The position numbers were made by a program, and so were the translations under genes. A model generated the notes under the pieces. It did no database searches. It was not told where the DNA came from and saw only the letters and a program-made list of their open reading frames with translations. From positions 1-50,401 of the forward strand of contig JAUCBJ010003076.1 in the NCBI GenBank assembly GCA_032718475.1: a stretch of 50,401 nt of DNA, written 5' to 3'. The DNA comes from Nemertoderma westbladi (taxonomy: Eukaryota; Xenacoelomorpha; Nemertodermatida; Nemertodermatidae). This document shows positions 29,822 through 40,082 of the stretch, piece by piece. The first letter of the stretch is position 1. The number at the start of each line of letters is the position of its first letter.

Positions 29822-30609
29822 TAAGTATCCTGACTGACTGATATATACATTGTGAAGAGTACTGGTAATCTTCACTGCACATAGACAGCTAGTGTCCTGG
29901 CAGCTAGTGCTACATATCAAACCGTGCTAAGCACGGTTTAGACTAGCGGCAGGCAGAGGAACTGTAAAAGACAGTCTGTATGTAGAATTTATAATTAAGA
30001 AATGCTCGTAGGTTACTATTACCAAATGTCAGATGAATATTGATTCTTGTTGATGATGATGATTCTACAATAATCAGCCTCTCAGCCAAACAGCCATTTT
30101 TACTTTCTGTGAATTCGCCCCCTGGCAATAACGGACATAGGAACTATAGAAGTCTGTCTGTGTGTGGAATTTCTAAATTTGTGATAGACTGCATGTGTAC
30201 CAGGTTTGGTTCCAATTCATCCATGATTAACCGACTTATTAGCGTTCCAACTAATAATAGCTGCAGGAACTCGAGCAGAGCTCCAGTGATAACAACAATG
30301 CTAAGTCCATGGCCAAATACTGTACGTATACAGCAACTTCCCTTTTCAAAACTTTGCAAAATATACGTCTCCATAAGAAAAACCCATCACCGTTACAAAT
30401 AATACAGTTATATAGGTTATTGCATATTTTTTCCTTAAACTTTCTGAAAAAAATCTGAAAGTATAAAATGATAATAACAGTTGTTATTCTATCGAATGTT
30501 ACATGTTTCTTTCTGTTACGTAGTTTATAAGGTTTGCTTATAAATGATTCATCGTGTTGGCATGGCTTTTGTAGACCGTTTTTATTGGGTGCATTTGTGT
30601 AGTCGTTAG
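29822..30609. other. Unique DNA with a 21-bp palindrome
   Basis: AAACCGTGCTAAGCACGGTTT at 29918-29938 is a perfect inverted repeat with a one-base centre. Otherwise no gene or repeat is supported; short frames at 30040-30402 on both strands show no domain. Confidence 0.4.
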
Positions 30610-30800
30610 TTTAATCGTTATCAAGAGTGGTATAGTTCTGCTGTAAAAACCATCGGTTCCACCAATATGTTCTTCCAGAGGTAAGTTTCAATATGTAATC
30701 TCTATGTAACTGCTACAATTTCCCCTGTCTTGACCAACCGTTTGTTCGATGGATCGTAAATCCACACTTTATCGCCTATCCGGAATTGTGTTTAGTCATG
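30610..30800 (-). pseudogene. Ty3/Gypsy integrase C-terminal scrap
   Basis: The minus strand reads FRIGDKVWIYDPSNKRLVKTGEIV (near 30790-30715), then after a frameshift YILKLTSGRTYWWNRWFLQ (near 30690-30635). Both halves match the integrase C-terminal barrel that ends Gypsy pol (GDKVW...NPKTKRW...TG..., then SGRTYWRNRRFL). It is an isolated fragment; no LTR was found next to it. It differs from the Gypsy relic at 14588-16218. Confidence 0.6.
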
Positions 30801-31318
30801 TGCTATGCTGTAGAGTTATAATGCGATGTATTATATGAATACTTTGCAATATTTTTTTATTCACTTTCATCGGATAGAGGCTGCCATTTTTTTAAGAATG
30901 CACACTGATGGACAGGTATTCGAGATTATAACCAAATAATATTTGTTAGGGGACTTTCCATTAGCCTTCAAATATATTCATTCAAATATATTTAATCTGA
31001 CCAAGGTTTATTTTAGGTTTATTTTTTATATAAAGAGGATAATCAAATATTACTAGAAACGCAAATGCAAGCGTTGTGGTACCGTTGTGGCGTTGATGAA
31101 GAATCTGAAATTGGTATGATTTTTTTGTAAATGTTCAGTTTATTTACCGTCGATTGGATCAACATTTCGGAGAGCTGGAGTAGAATTATAACCCGACATC
31201 GCGACACCTTTATTAGTGTGTATGTGTGTGGATGTGGATATGTTTGTGATTCCACTATAGCACTTCAGGACTCCAGCCTATTCGAACATCTCGCAGTATA
31301 TAAATAAACGTGCGTGTA
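30801..31318. other. AT-rich DNA, nothing recognised
   Basis: No supported feature before the tandem array; a TGTGTGTATGTGTGTGGATGTG stretch lies at about 31220-31245. Confidence 0.35.
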
Positions 31319-31472
31319 GCTGCTTACTCGAGAACGGGTAACCCGAGTACTTGACTCGCGCAGCACGAGCGGCTGCTTACTCGAGAACGGGTAACCCGAG
31401 TACTTGACTCGCGCAGCACGAGCGGCTGCTTACTCGAGAACGGGTAACCCGAGTACTTGACTCGTGCAGTAT
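31319..31472. repeat. 53-bp tandem array, about 2.9 copies
   Basis: Copies start at 31319, 31372 and 31425 and are virtually identical (GCTGCTTACTCGAGAACGGG at each start). Each unit contains CGGGTAACCCG, nearly palindromic, and CTCG/CGAG pairs. The near-identity of the copies implies recent expansion. Confidence 0.9.
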
Positions 31473-32115
31473 TCCCCACGAAAATTTTCAAAATATTGAA
31501 ACTTTTCCTCTAGTAGGTTCATCCAAATTAGGTTAAAATTGAGTAAAGGCTTCAAAACGATTGAATTTTCTATTACAGACAGACGGACAGACAAAAAAAT
31601 AAAACATGATATTAGGCCCTAATACTAATTGAAATTGTGCACTAGTAGCTTCACTAACTAATTGTTTCTCGTTCCACAGTATATTAATTTAATACAACGT
31701 ACGATGTTTCCCATAGTTCCATCTAACTTTTGTTATTGGGTTATTTAATATGCATGACCATTCAGTTTGACAAAACTTTAACTTTTGTTACATTATGTCA
31801 ACTTAACAGCTTATTCGTAACGCTGCAAAGTACAGTGAAATTTAGAATACACAACACATGTCAGTTGAGTTGAATGACTTGGTAAGACCGTCAATAGCCC
31901 CATAACACGAAAATTGCCATAGACTCAATGATAGAAATACCAGCTGGTGCGGATACGCCCAAACTACAGAGAAGTATTTTACTTGCCAAGTTTTAGTAAG
32001 GTTCTGTTTACTCACTCACACTATCACAAACAGTAATCAAACATCAACTGTTTATAATATATTACCCGGTCAGCTGAATATCTCTTCCCAGTGAATTCTA
32101 TAGGAATATGTGGAA
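31473..32115. other. AT-rich DNA, nothing recognised
   Basis: Includes ACAGACAGACGGACAGAC at 31576-31593, a simple repeat common in invertebrate genomes. No gene seen. Confidence 0.35.
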
Positions 32116-32290
32116 TATTGGTGAAGTGACTCATAGGGTGGGCAAAAGTCTCATTGGGGAAGTGTCTCTATTGGGCCTCTGACAGTTAACCTTTAGGGTG
32201 TACCATTAAAGACAAGGACTCCAATCGAGAGTTTGGTTAACTGTGAGATGCCCAACAGGGACACTTCCCCAATGAGTCACTTCACCAATA
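32116..32290. mobile_element. MITE-like inverted repeat, ATTGGTGAAGTGACTCAT ends
   Basis: The left arm begins ATTGGTGAAGTGACTCAT (32116) and the right arm ends ATGAGTCACTTCACCAAT (32290). The arms also share CATTGGGGAAGTGTC and GTTAACC, giving about 55-75 bases of imperfect inverted repeat. The left arm has an extra 19-base insert (AGGGTGGGCAAAAGTCTC). No transposase and no clear target duplication. Confidence 0.7.
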
Positions 32291-32655
32291 ACTAGATCTG
32301 GTATGGTCACTGGTCACATGTTACAGTGGCGGTTTTTTCTAACAAAACAATAAACTATAAATTATTTCACTTGCGGTCAATTTTAGCTGAGGATCACTAT
32401 TTTCACTTCCGCGCTTAATGTGCGCCACTGTCTGATTACATGAAGTAGTTGGCCTAGCAACAGTCAAAATGAAGTGAATGGAAATTATGGTCTCAAAAAA
32501 CTTATTGGGCATGACTTATTCTGTAAGTCGAGTATTGGGCAAGTGACATATTGGTAAAGTGACCTACTTTTGGTTAAAAATTAAATATATTGGGCAAGTG
32601 ACATAAAAAATTTTTGTAATTGGCAAGTGACCTATTGGGCAAGCGTCTGCATCCC
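32291..32655. other. Unique DNA with repeated ATTGGGCAAGTGAC motifs
   Basis: ATTGGGCAAGTGAC(AT/CT) or close variants recur at about 32533, 32553, 32589 and 32620, echoing the ATTGGTGAAGTGAC ends of the neighbouring MITE. It may be a decayed relative of it. Confidence 0.45.
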
Positions 32656-33630
32656 ATCCTAAAAAGGCAAACGAGCTGAAACTACTTGAAACGAGCTGAA
32701 ACGACCCGAAACGAGCTGAAACGAGTTGAAACGCGCTGTAAAACAATAATATAAGATTATCTTAGGATCTTAGATCTGGGTGTGAACCAGGGGTGCAAAC
32801 TTAATAGATCCTAGATGTGAACTCAGATCATAGACATGAACTTATATCCTGGTTGCGATTGTAAAGGTGCGACCTTAACTATGAACGTAGATCCTAGGTG
32901 CAAACTTAGATCCTAGATGTGAACTTAGATCCTGCGGATATTGGTCGGTATGGGTCGGTATAACTCTGCATTATTCATATATATACTCGATGTATGTCGA
33001 TATGGCTCTGCATTTCATCCATTTGTCGTGCCAAATATTACAGTATCTCTCTTTTTTTCTCTTTTTTTTTTTCAAAGCTAAAATTCGATTAATTCATTGG
33101 CTACCTATGCAAAAAATTTACTTACGCGAAACGGCTTTCCATTGCCTGTAGCATATTCATAGGCTACGCCATTGGCTACATCTACGCGGAAAAGTCAAAC
33201 CCCATTATGCCTAAGTACAGAAGTAGGCCAGTCCGTCTCAACCAGTGCGCGGTACCCTAGTATGGAAATCTAGCTTGTAGTCTTGTCTAGATGGTTCAGT
33301 AGTTGACCTAACAAAAGCATACTGGTGGTAGCAAGCAATCCAGTATTGAACTAGGCAGGCATAGAAAAATAGATGGCCTTCCAGCATACAATAATAACGA
33401 AATATAAATATTCAATAATGATAATAAAATAATTTTGCATCCAGGTGCATCTATGATCTAAGATCGCACCTTTAGAATGCACCCAACATCTAAGTTTACG
33501 TGGAGGATCTAAGTTCGCACCCCTGGTTCCCAACCGAGATCTAAGTCCCCCCTAGAATCTAATATTATTAGTTTTCACAGCTCGTTTCTGCTCGTTTAAA
33601 CTCGTTCCAGCTCATTTGCCCTTTTAGGAT
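32656..33630. mobile_element. Non-autonomous foldback DNA transposon, about 975 bp
   Basis: The left end ATCCTAAAAAGGCAAACGAGC (32656) and the right end GCTCATTTGCCCTTTTAGGAT (33630) are inverted. Inversion extends imperfectly for more than 150 bases: a subterminal array of about ten-base GAAACGAGCT units on the left (32670-32740) mirrors CGTTT/CTCGTTC units on the right (33575-33620), and GATCCTAGATGTGAACTTA-like units lie inside both arms. The middle (32940-33420) is unrelated, with a T run at 33048-33072. No transposase. Subterminal repeats of this kind are typical of foldback and some MULE/hAT-derived elements. Confidence 0.7.
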
Positions 33631-34386
33631 GTACCGTGTTTAATGCTAATTGTCATCAAAACAATAATAACACAAACTTGTGTTATTGTTGTAACTGGCG
33701 GTTGGTTGGTTGGCTAGTTGGTTGGTGTTATTGTAGTGATTACAACATTACAATTCTATCCTAAGTGGGTAATTTCACAACATTAATCATTGTAGATGTT
33801 GGTGTTTGGACTGCGTGGTTTCAGGATCCAAGTTTGTGTCCAGAAGAGACTCCTCCAGAACACAGAAGATGGAGGCGATGCGTGAAGGAGAGATGGGGCG
33901 GTGGGTGTGAAGGAAGTGAAGATATGGCTGTCTGCATTTTAGATAAAACCCTTTATTACGGTTCGTTAATTGTTCGCGTTATTTTAATTTTGCACCAGGT
34001 ATCCACCAAATTTATAAATCAAAACTAGAAAGCCAGTGGCCATTCGGGCCACGGCGTTCTAATTCACAAGCCTACCCGGATCAGAATTCTTATTAAAATT
34101 GTTAAGTTCGTGTTAAGCAGTTGGATCAACTGCAATGCAAGTACTTACTCAAACTTGATAAGTTTAAAACCAATTATTTTACAGTTTAGCAAGCATTTAT
34201 TTGTCAAGTACTTATTAATTGGCCAGTCATTGTAACTTTTTTTCCTGTTTAGTAAGCATTTGTTAAGTTATTATTAAGTATGACCAAGTCCTATCTAATT
34301 TATTAACCCGCTTTACCAAGCATCTCCCAAGTACTTATTAGGAATTAAGTCCTATTAAGTACTACCTCATTCGTGTTAGTTTGGGT
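33631..34386. other. AT-rich DNA, nothing recognised
   Basis: Short GGTTGGTTGG repeats at 33698-33728 and loose AAGTACTTATTA-like repeats at 34140-34350. A frame at 33765-34028 has no domain. Confidence 0.35.
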
Positions 34387-34560
34387 GAATTCTTAGCCTG
34401 CGAGTATTCTTAGCCCGCGGGTATACTTAGCCCGTGAGTATCCTTAGCAAAATTAAAGGAGCATGTTAGTAAAGGAGCAGGGTTCAGAGGCGTATTGGGG
34501 GAATCAAAACAGTAAACTTTATTGTTTTGCGGGCTAAGAATACTCGCGGGCTAAGAATTC
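34387..34560. mobile_element. MITE with 32-bp terminal inverted repeats
   Basis: GAATTCTTAGCCTGCGAGTATTCTTAGCCCGC (34387-34418) and the reverse complement of 34529-34560 differ at one base. Inside the left end, CTTAGCCCGTGAGTAT is repeated two more times. 174 bp in all, no coding capacity. The boundary choice is approximate, and no target duplication is obvious. Confidence 0.75.
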
Positions 34561-34708
34561 CTGAGACCTCGTGTTACTGTCGTGCTATGTGTCGTGTTAC
34601 TTTCTGACTTTATTAACAAATGAAAACATTATTTAGTTACAGAATCGAAACTGTATTTAAATTCAAATATAGCATCGATATTAATGAATACTATTAAACA
34701 GATTTAAC
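34561..34708. other. AT-rich DNA, nothing recognised
   Basis: Short stretch between the MITE and the left LTR of E4. Confidence 0.4.
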
Positions 34709-36810
34709 TGAAAAGTCCAGTAGTATACCGCTTACCAGATCCTAGTAACGATGTATCTTACCGTAAGATCCAGTAATGTATACGGGCTCGTACAGTATCT
34801 GACAACAAATCCCAGTCCAGGGTATCTAAACAAACAGATACAAATACGCGAACAACTACTGGCGAGGAACAGAGCCTAGTGTCTATTCTACGTACGTGAG
34901 CGGGTCTAATGCCTACGAACTAGACAAAAGGATGCCTGTCCTCTAACCGGTGAGGCAGATGTACAGTTACAGTGACAGACCAAACTCACGGGAAAACAAT
35001 CCCCGCGCAGCGAATCCTAACTATCGCTGACAGACCTAAATGCCGTAACTTGCCGCGGTGTGATTTATATGGCTTATATACGAGCTAGTGGGTTAACAGA
35101 CCTAGCGTAACAATACTGACACCTGTACTTAATCAGTCTAAAGGGGGTCGTGCCTAAAGTAACAATACTGTCGTCAGGAAAAAACAGTCTAATAAGTAAA
35201 TACTCCATTTTTGCCGTAACTAAATATCAGATCCTAAATTTACAAACTACGAATAGTAAATTACAAATAAATACTGCCTAAAAGTAATCTAAAGTGCGCT
35301 ATAACTAGTAGAACTCTAAGGGTACATATGTTTTAGGGCGTGTGTGTGTGGGTGTGTTACAATAAAACAATTTTGGTGTATCCCATTGTACTAGGTTTTA
35401 GTGATTTCTGACCAAAACAATACCGTGCGCTAGCTACGAAAATAAGCTAGTCGCGCTCTGTAGAACTTTATTTATACTTACAAAATGACGTCAAAGCTCT
35501 CTCCTTCCTATCCACAACTCAACCGGGCAATTACGGTGTTAGTAACTACACCCGTGATCAGCACAAATACCAGATTCTGGTTGTAAGATAAGAAATAGGG
35601 GTTAATTGCTACCGTACGTTAGCTGCTCTGGTATACAAATTTGATTCTAGAATTTTGTTGCCGTGGTGGTTAGCAGCAATACCTATCAGTACGTGGCAAG
35701 GCGCGGTAGGATATTAATAAACCTCCCTAGACCAAGCGAAGTGCCGGTAGAAGAAATACTCCTTGCCTGATCAAATAACTCAGGTTCAGACAGGGGGGGG
35801 GGGGGGTACTAAATGTATAATCTACAAAGCAAACCGGTACCGAACTGTCAGTATTGCGAATCACTAAATTATGGAACATATGCTGTCTGTACCTAATATG
35901 TACTCGTGTACTGACGAACGGCAATAGTTCACACCTGTAAGAGATACAGGTTAACCCAGGGATTTGCAATACAGCATCCTGACTGAATCTAGCTATCTGA
36001 TCCTAAATTTTGCGGCATCCCAGGACGGCGTCACGCTTACCCTGATCTATAGGTCTTACTTCAGGCAAGGGCGTCAAACAAAGTCTTACCTTCCTCTGAA
36101 ATCGGGCGCTGCATGGCAAAGTGGAGTATTTCGAAGGGGTGAAGGGGGTGCGCGGTCTAATCTAATGTGGGGGCTAGCGTGTTGTGGACATCTTCCCTGC
36201 GTTGCTGACGGCCTAACGGTCTAGGCGGCCATCCTCCCAATGCTTGGCTGTCCCAATGGTGGACAATTAGAAATATACATGTTCAAAAGTTTACAGTATA
36301 TTTACGTAATTTACAAAGATTTATCAACCTGAACACTAACAAATAATTCAAGGTTAACAAGATAAGTCAAGAGTAGGATAGCTAACAAGTTACAAGATAG
36401 TGTGTTAACAAGTAAGATTAGGTTAGAAGTAAGATTAGGTTAGTGATAACTGAAGGGCAAACCGGCCCTTATATAGAAAATCTGGGACATAGAATCCGCT
36501 AGAACCTTCCAGGGCATTCCATTGCCTCACATTGGAGCAATAAGATGTTCCATGCCCTATGATTGGCCCAACTCATCGTTCCATACGTTGTACGCACCTC
36601 ATTGGTTTATCAAATTAGATCAAATGAAAATAAATTGCCCAAAAATTGCCTTAACCATCTGACCACTGCGCCATTAGAATTACCTACGGGTTTATGTGTA
36701 CCAATATGAATAGGCATATTACATTACTGTAATTTAATCAAAATGTGTCGGATTTTAGAAAGTTTTTACGTTAAACTACAAATGCTACTTTATAGTGAAA
36801 TAATCCATCA
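34709..36810 (-). repeat. E4 3' LTR (left)
   Basis: About 2102 bp, ends TGAAAAGTCC...CCATCA on the plus strand. It contains a 14-base G run at 35797-35810. It differs from the right copy by scattered substitutions and a roughly 60-base deletion near 36648 that removes most of the tRNA-like sequence. At 36800-36825 CCATCACGATC/GATCGTGATGG forms an inverted repeat across the inner boundary. Confidence 0.85.
36448..36476 (-). promoter_or_regulatory. E4 LTR core promoter
   Basis: On the minus strand TATATAAGGG (36476-36467) is followed 25 bases later by TCAGTT (36453-36448), with CCAAT-type boxes (CCAATCATAGGG, CCAATGAGG) upstream and GAACCTTC (a heat-shock-element-like inverted pair) near 36505. 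The right LTR keeps TATATAAGGG (46031-46022), but the initiator reads TCGGTT. The position agrees with minus-strand transcription. Confidence 0.5.
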
Positions 36811-36812
36811 CG

Positions 36813-37694
36813 ATCTGATGATCGTGATGGTCGTTGTAGGAAATCGGGTCCTCTAAACCAAAAGGGTTTATTGTCCGGTTTACAAAAGTCTATCGGTAGC
36901 ATCCCCCGTGATGTGATGTCAGCTGGGTTCAGCTTCCCTGGACAGTGATGCGCAATCTTGTTTGAGCGACCGGTCTAATATTTCAGCCCGTCTGTTGGCT
37001 ACGAAAGTCTTGAACTTGAACGTTTCGTTGTTTATGTACCAAAGTACCAACGTCGCATCCGTCCAATATGTGACCTTCAAGTTAGCCTCCAGCTCGCGTT
37101 GAACTAGATTGACAATATCGGTGGATATCGTCCCGGCTTGCAGCTCTCCACGAGGTACAGTCATATACTTCAACGGCATTGTTCTAGCCCTTGAAGTAAC
37201 GAGAGACACTTCGTAGCTGTCCGATGTCACTTGTCGTCTAAGGTACAAATTAACCCCCAGTTCATCCTTACTAGCGTCACTGAAGCTGTGAAGCTCTAAA
37301 TCGGCAGGAAAGGTGGTCTGCAAAGATAAGTATACCCTTGGTATGGTATAGTCTTGTAGGAAAGTCAGTTGGGCTTCCCAGTCCCTCCATTGCTCAGGTA
37401 ACTTTTCTGGAATGGGATCTTCCCATTCCAGTCCGGCTTGCCAAATGCTGCGGAGTATGATCCTAGCATGTAGGATCACTGGACTAATGAAACACAATGG
37501 GTCATACAATCTACTCATGGTCGATAAGCAAGTCCTCTTAGTGAGAGGTCTAGTCTGGTCATTGGACCTTACACGTACCCTAAAATTGTCGGTGTTCGGG
37601 TCCCAACTAAGTCCTGATACCTTGGACATAGGTAGAGATTCTAGTTCTAAGTCTAAGTCTCCTCCACTGCGATCCGTCGGGTCGAATGAGTTCA
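36813..37694 (-). pseudogene. E4 pol: C-terminal RT and RNase H
   Basis: Minus frame 37695-36919 reads SGLSWDPNTDNFRVRV and CLSTMSRLYDPLCFISPVILHARIIL (BEL/Pao RT connection), HSFSDASKDELGVNLYL (RNase H Asp), TVPRGELQAGTIS (Glu) and YWTDATLVLWYINN (Asp). A frameshift near 36945 then gives the HHCPGKLNPADITSRG motif and about 30 further residues before the LTR at 36810. Integrase, normally next, is missing. Confidence 0.8.
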
Positions 37695-38324
37695 CTAATT
37701 CGGGTACGTTGGAAGCGAACTTCGTAAGGCGGAATCCGCCCTCAGCGAGACAATCTTGGGGTTGGTGTGCTTGAGGCCGTCATCCACGTAGAAATCTCGT
37801 TCCACTGTCCGAACTACTTCTGGGTCAAATTGGTCTTGTCTGTCCAATGCAGTCTGCTTTAAGGCGTACATGGTGCAGTTGGGGCTGTCCCTGGCTCTGA
37901 AAACTCTTACCTGAATTTGGTAAGTTTCTGGCGGAAGTTCTAAATTTCCGTCCGGATACCAAAGAAACCTCAAACTGTCCCTGTCCCGCTCCAAAGCCTT
38001 AACCTGGTGAAACATGGCCTCTACGTCACAGGTAAAAGCCACTTTGCGTTGTCTAAAACGCATTAGGACTCCCATGAGGTAATTATTCATATTCGGCCCG
38101 TCCATCAGTTCGCTGTTCATAGACATCCCTTGGTAAAGCGCAGTGCAGTCATTGACTACACGCACCTTGCCAGGTTTGTCTGGGTGTCGAACAAAATGAT
38201 GTGGCAGGTAATATGTCTGATCTGTGGTTACCTCGGGATTTAACATCCTAATGGCATATCCCTTTTGGAGATACGTCTGAAGTTGCGCATTGTATTGTAT
38301 ATGGGCCATCTCATCATGCAACAA
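37695..38324 (-). pseudogene. pol: E4 pol: reverse transcriptase core
   Basis: Motifs: DQTYYLPHHFVRHPDKPGKVRVV, VAFTCDVEAMFHQVKA (first Asp), SLRFLWYPDG, DSPNCTMYALKQTALD and RDFYVDDGLKHT (YVDD intact). This is the BEL/Pao RT order. A frameshift near 37700 moves reading to the next segment (GGFRLTKFASNVPELVN in the true path). The TGA at 38325-38327 in front is an in-frame nonsense codon. Confidence 0.85.
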
Positions 38325-38634
38325 TCACTGCCTTATTGATTTGAGTCGCCTCAAAGCAAGCGGGTAGTTGTTAACGAGCTTAGGTTGTCCATTGCGCCAC
38401 AACATGCCAACTTCGTAGTGGCCATTCGCGGTCTGGCGAATGGTATCTCTCATAATATTTAATGACCGTTTTTCCTGTTCTGACATAGTGGTCTCGTAAC
38501 TGCTGGGTTCTGCTGAGTCCTGTTCTAGCCATTTAATGGTCTGTTCAGTCAGCAGTCGGTCAAGCGCTGCTTGCACTGCGCCATGGTCCTCGTCCACGTC
38601 TTCGTCCGCTGCGGTGGCTAGTGTCAATGTGTCT

Positions 38635-38654
38635 GGTAGGCTCGCAAGCCTTCC
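38635..38654. repeat. 20-bp palindromic unit, copy 1
   Basis: GGTAGGCTCGCAAGCCTTCC, near-palindromic (GGNAGGCTYGCRAGCCTNCC). The minus strand encodes GRLASLP. Confidence 0.85.
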
Positions 38655-38712
38655 GGTGTCACTAGTCGGTGTCGAATCGTCGTGTGGCGGTTTGACAACC
38701 TTCTGATCTGTC

Positions 38713-38732
38713 GGTAGACTCGCAAGCCTTCC
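38713..38732. repeat. 20-bp palindromic unit, copy 2
   Basis: GGTAGACTCGCAAGCCTTCC, one base changed; GRLASLP frame; 78 bp from copies 1 and 3. Confidence 0.85.
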
Positions 38733-38790
38733 AAGATCAACGACAGGTGTCGAAGCCTGGTGGGTGGGGTCAATGACCTTCGGATTTTTC

Positions 38791-38810
38791 GGTAGGCTCG
38801 CAAGCCTTCC
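38791..38810. repeat. 20-bp palindromic unit, copy 3
   Basis: Same sequence as copy 1; GRLASLP frame. Confidence 0.85.
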
Positions 38811-39173
38811 AAAACCCTCGTTCATCGAGTCATCCACAGCAACAACCCTATGGTCTTCAGTAGTCAATACAACCTGTTTTACTGCAAGTAGTTGTAAGTC
38901 AGAGGTCCGTGTGGTCGTGTCCAGATCAGTTACGTCAGTATTGGTTACGTCAGCGTTAGCGATGCAAATCTGTCGTAGTGCAGTCTGTACAATTGGACCA
39001 CAGGAGTGTGAAGGAGAATTATCTATCGTAGTAGTCAATAAACTACACGTACTCAAAATGTCGTCCTCCTGGTCACTTACCTCTAGTGAATGCACTGGTG
39101 CTCTAGTATACAAACCTATGGGAGTTCTATATGCGTAGGGGTTGCCCGCTGTAATAACAGATGGGCGTGTCTC

Positions 39174-40082
39174 CTATACCTGATGTAAGTTAAACTGGTC
39201 TGTCCCAATCAACATCGCGATTGAACGATAGTTAACAGGACATTCCGGTATTCCAAGGTGTCGGAAATACTTACGATCTTCCGGTGATTGCTCTGGCACA
39301 GGGCCAAGCAAGTTACTAAAGTCCTTCGTAGCTGCAAAGGTCAAATTTATTACCGGAAGTAATGAGCGCTCCTCCTTGCTGTGTTCCGCTTTGGAAAGAA
39401 GAGTGTCTAAGGTTAATTTTACTCTCGTCATAGGATTCGCTCTCTTACCATGCATGCTGCTTACAGTATACTGAGCAGTCTTACCTTTACTCATGTCCGT
39501 AACTATGTCGGCTACTTGTTCGTCGACGTAACTATGCGATGACGCAGAGTCTAAGGTAGCGTATATACGCTTGCTCCCTCGGGTTCCGGTAATCTTTATA
39601 GGAATCACGCTAAACCCTTTCAATTGGTTCTGTGTGAGGAGTGTTATTGATGGTTGTTCCTCCCCCGCCTGCATGTAAAAGGTGTCGTCTTCCTCCTCGT
39701 CCTCGTCCGATGATCCCGATTGATCCATACAATCCGTATAGAAAGTATGAATCTTGCGCGGCACACGCTCCTTGTAAAGTGCGTCGCATCTAGCCGCTTT
39801 ATCTGGATGCTCTCGTCGAAAGCGTTTGGTCGGAGTATGGCTGTTCGTGTGAAGTAACGCCTCATGGTTACATCCACATAGAGGACATGTATCGTCGCTC
39901 GGGCAATCCTTCCAGACGTGTCCAGGCTTAGTACATCTCCAACAAGAATCTAAAGATCGAATCTGAAGTCTCCTTTCTTCGACTCCTAACTCCTTAAAAG
40001 CGCGACATCCACGTAGTTTATGTCCGCTGTGGTTTCTGCCATTCCGCTCGCAATATGAGCATCCCACAAAGTCCGCCGGCAA
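39174..40082 (-). pseudogene. E4 zinc fingers and aspartic protease
   Basis: Cys/His motifs CSYCERNGRNHSGHKLRGC, CWRCTKPGHVWKDC (classic CCHC knuckle) and CPLCGCNHEALLH lie in 40060-39830. An acidic run SDEDEEEDD follows. The protease core is YATLDSASSHSYVDEQ: D-S-A where D-S/T-G is usual, so either a mutation or a lineage variant. The frame is in phase with gag across a TGA at 40089-40091 and with pol across a TAG at 39174. Confidence 0.8.

Larger units (their letters stand above)
38325..39113 (-). pseudogene. E4 protease-RT linker with 26-residue repeats
   Basis: This continues the protease frame after a TAG at 39174-39176. It holds three 26-residue repeats (GFGRLASLPKNPKVIDP, LGRLASLPTDQKVVKPP, TGRLASLPDTLTL) spaced exactly 78 bp, each built around the 20-bp palindromic unit. 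SLNIMRDTIRQTANGHYEVGMLW and RLKSIRQ near the end match the N-terminal RT region of BEL/Pao pol. No enzyme motif lies in the repeat part. Confidence 0.7.

Noticed and set aside
35727-35969. Protein-coding frames inside the E4 LTR
   Set aside because: Not conserved between the two LTRs (frames differ at 45300-45720) and of chance length.
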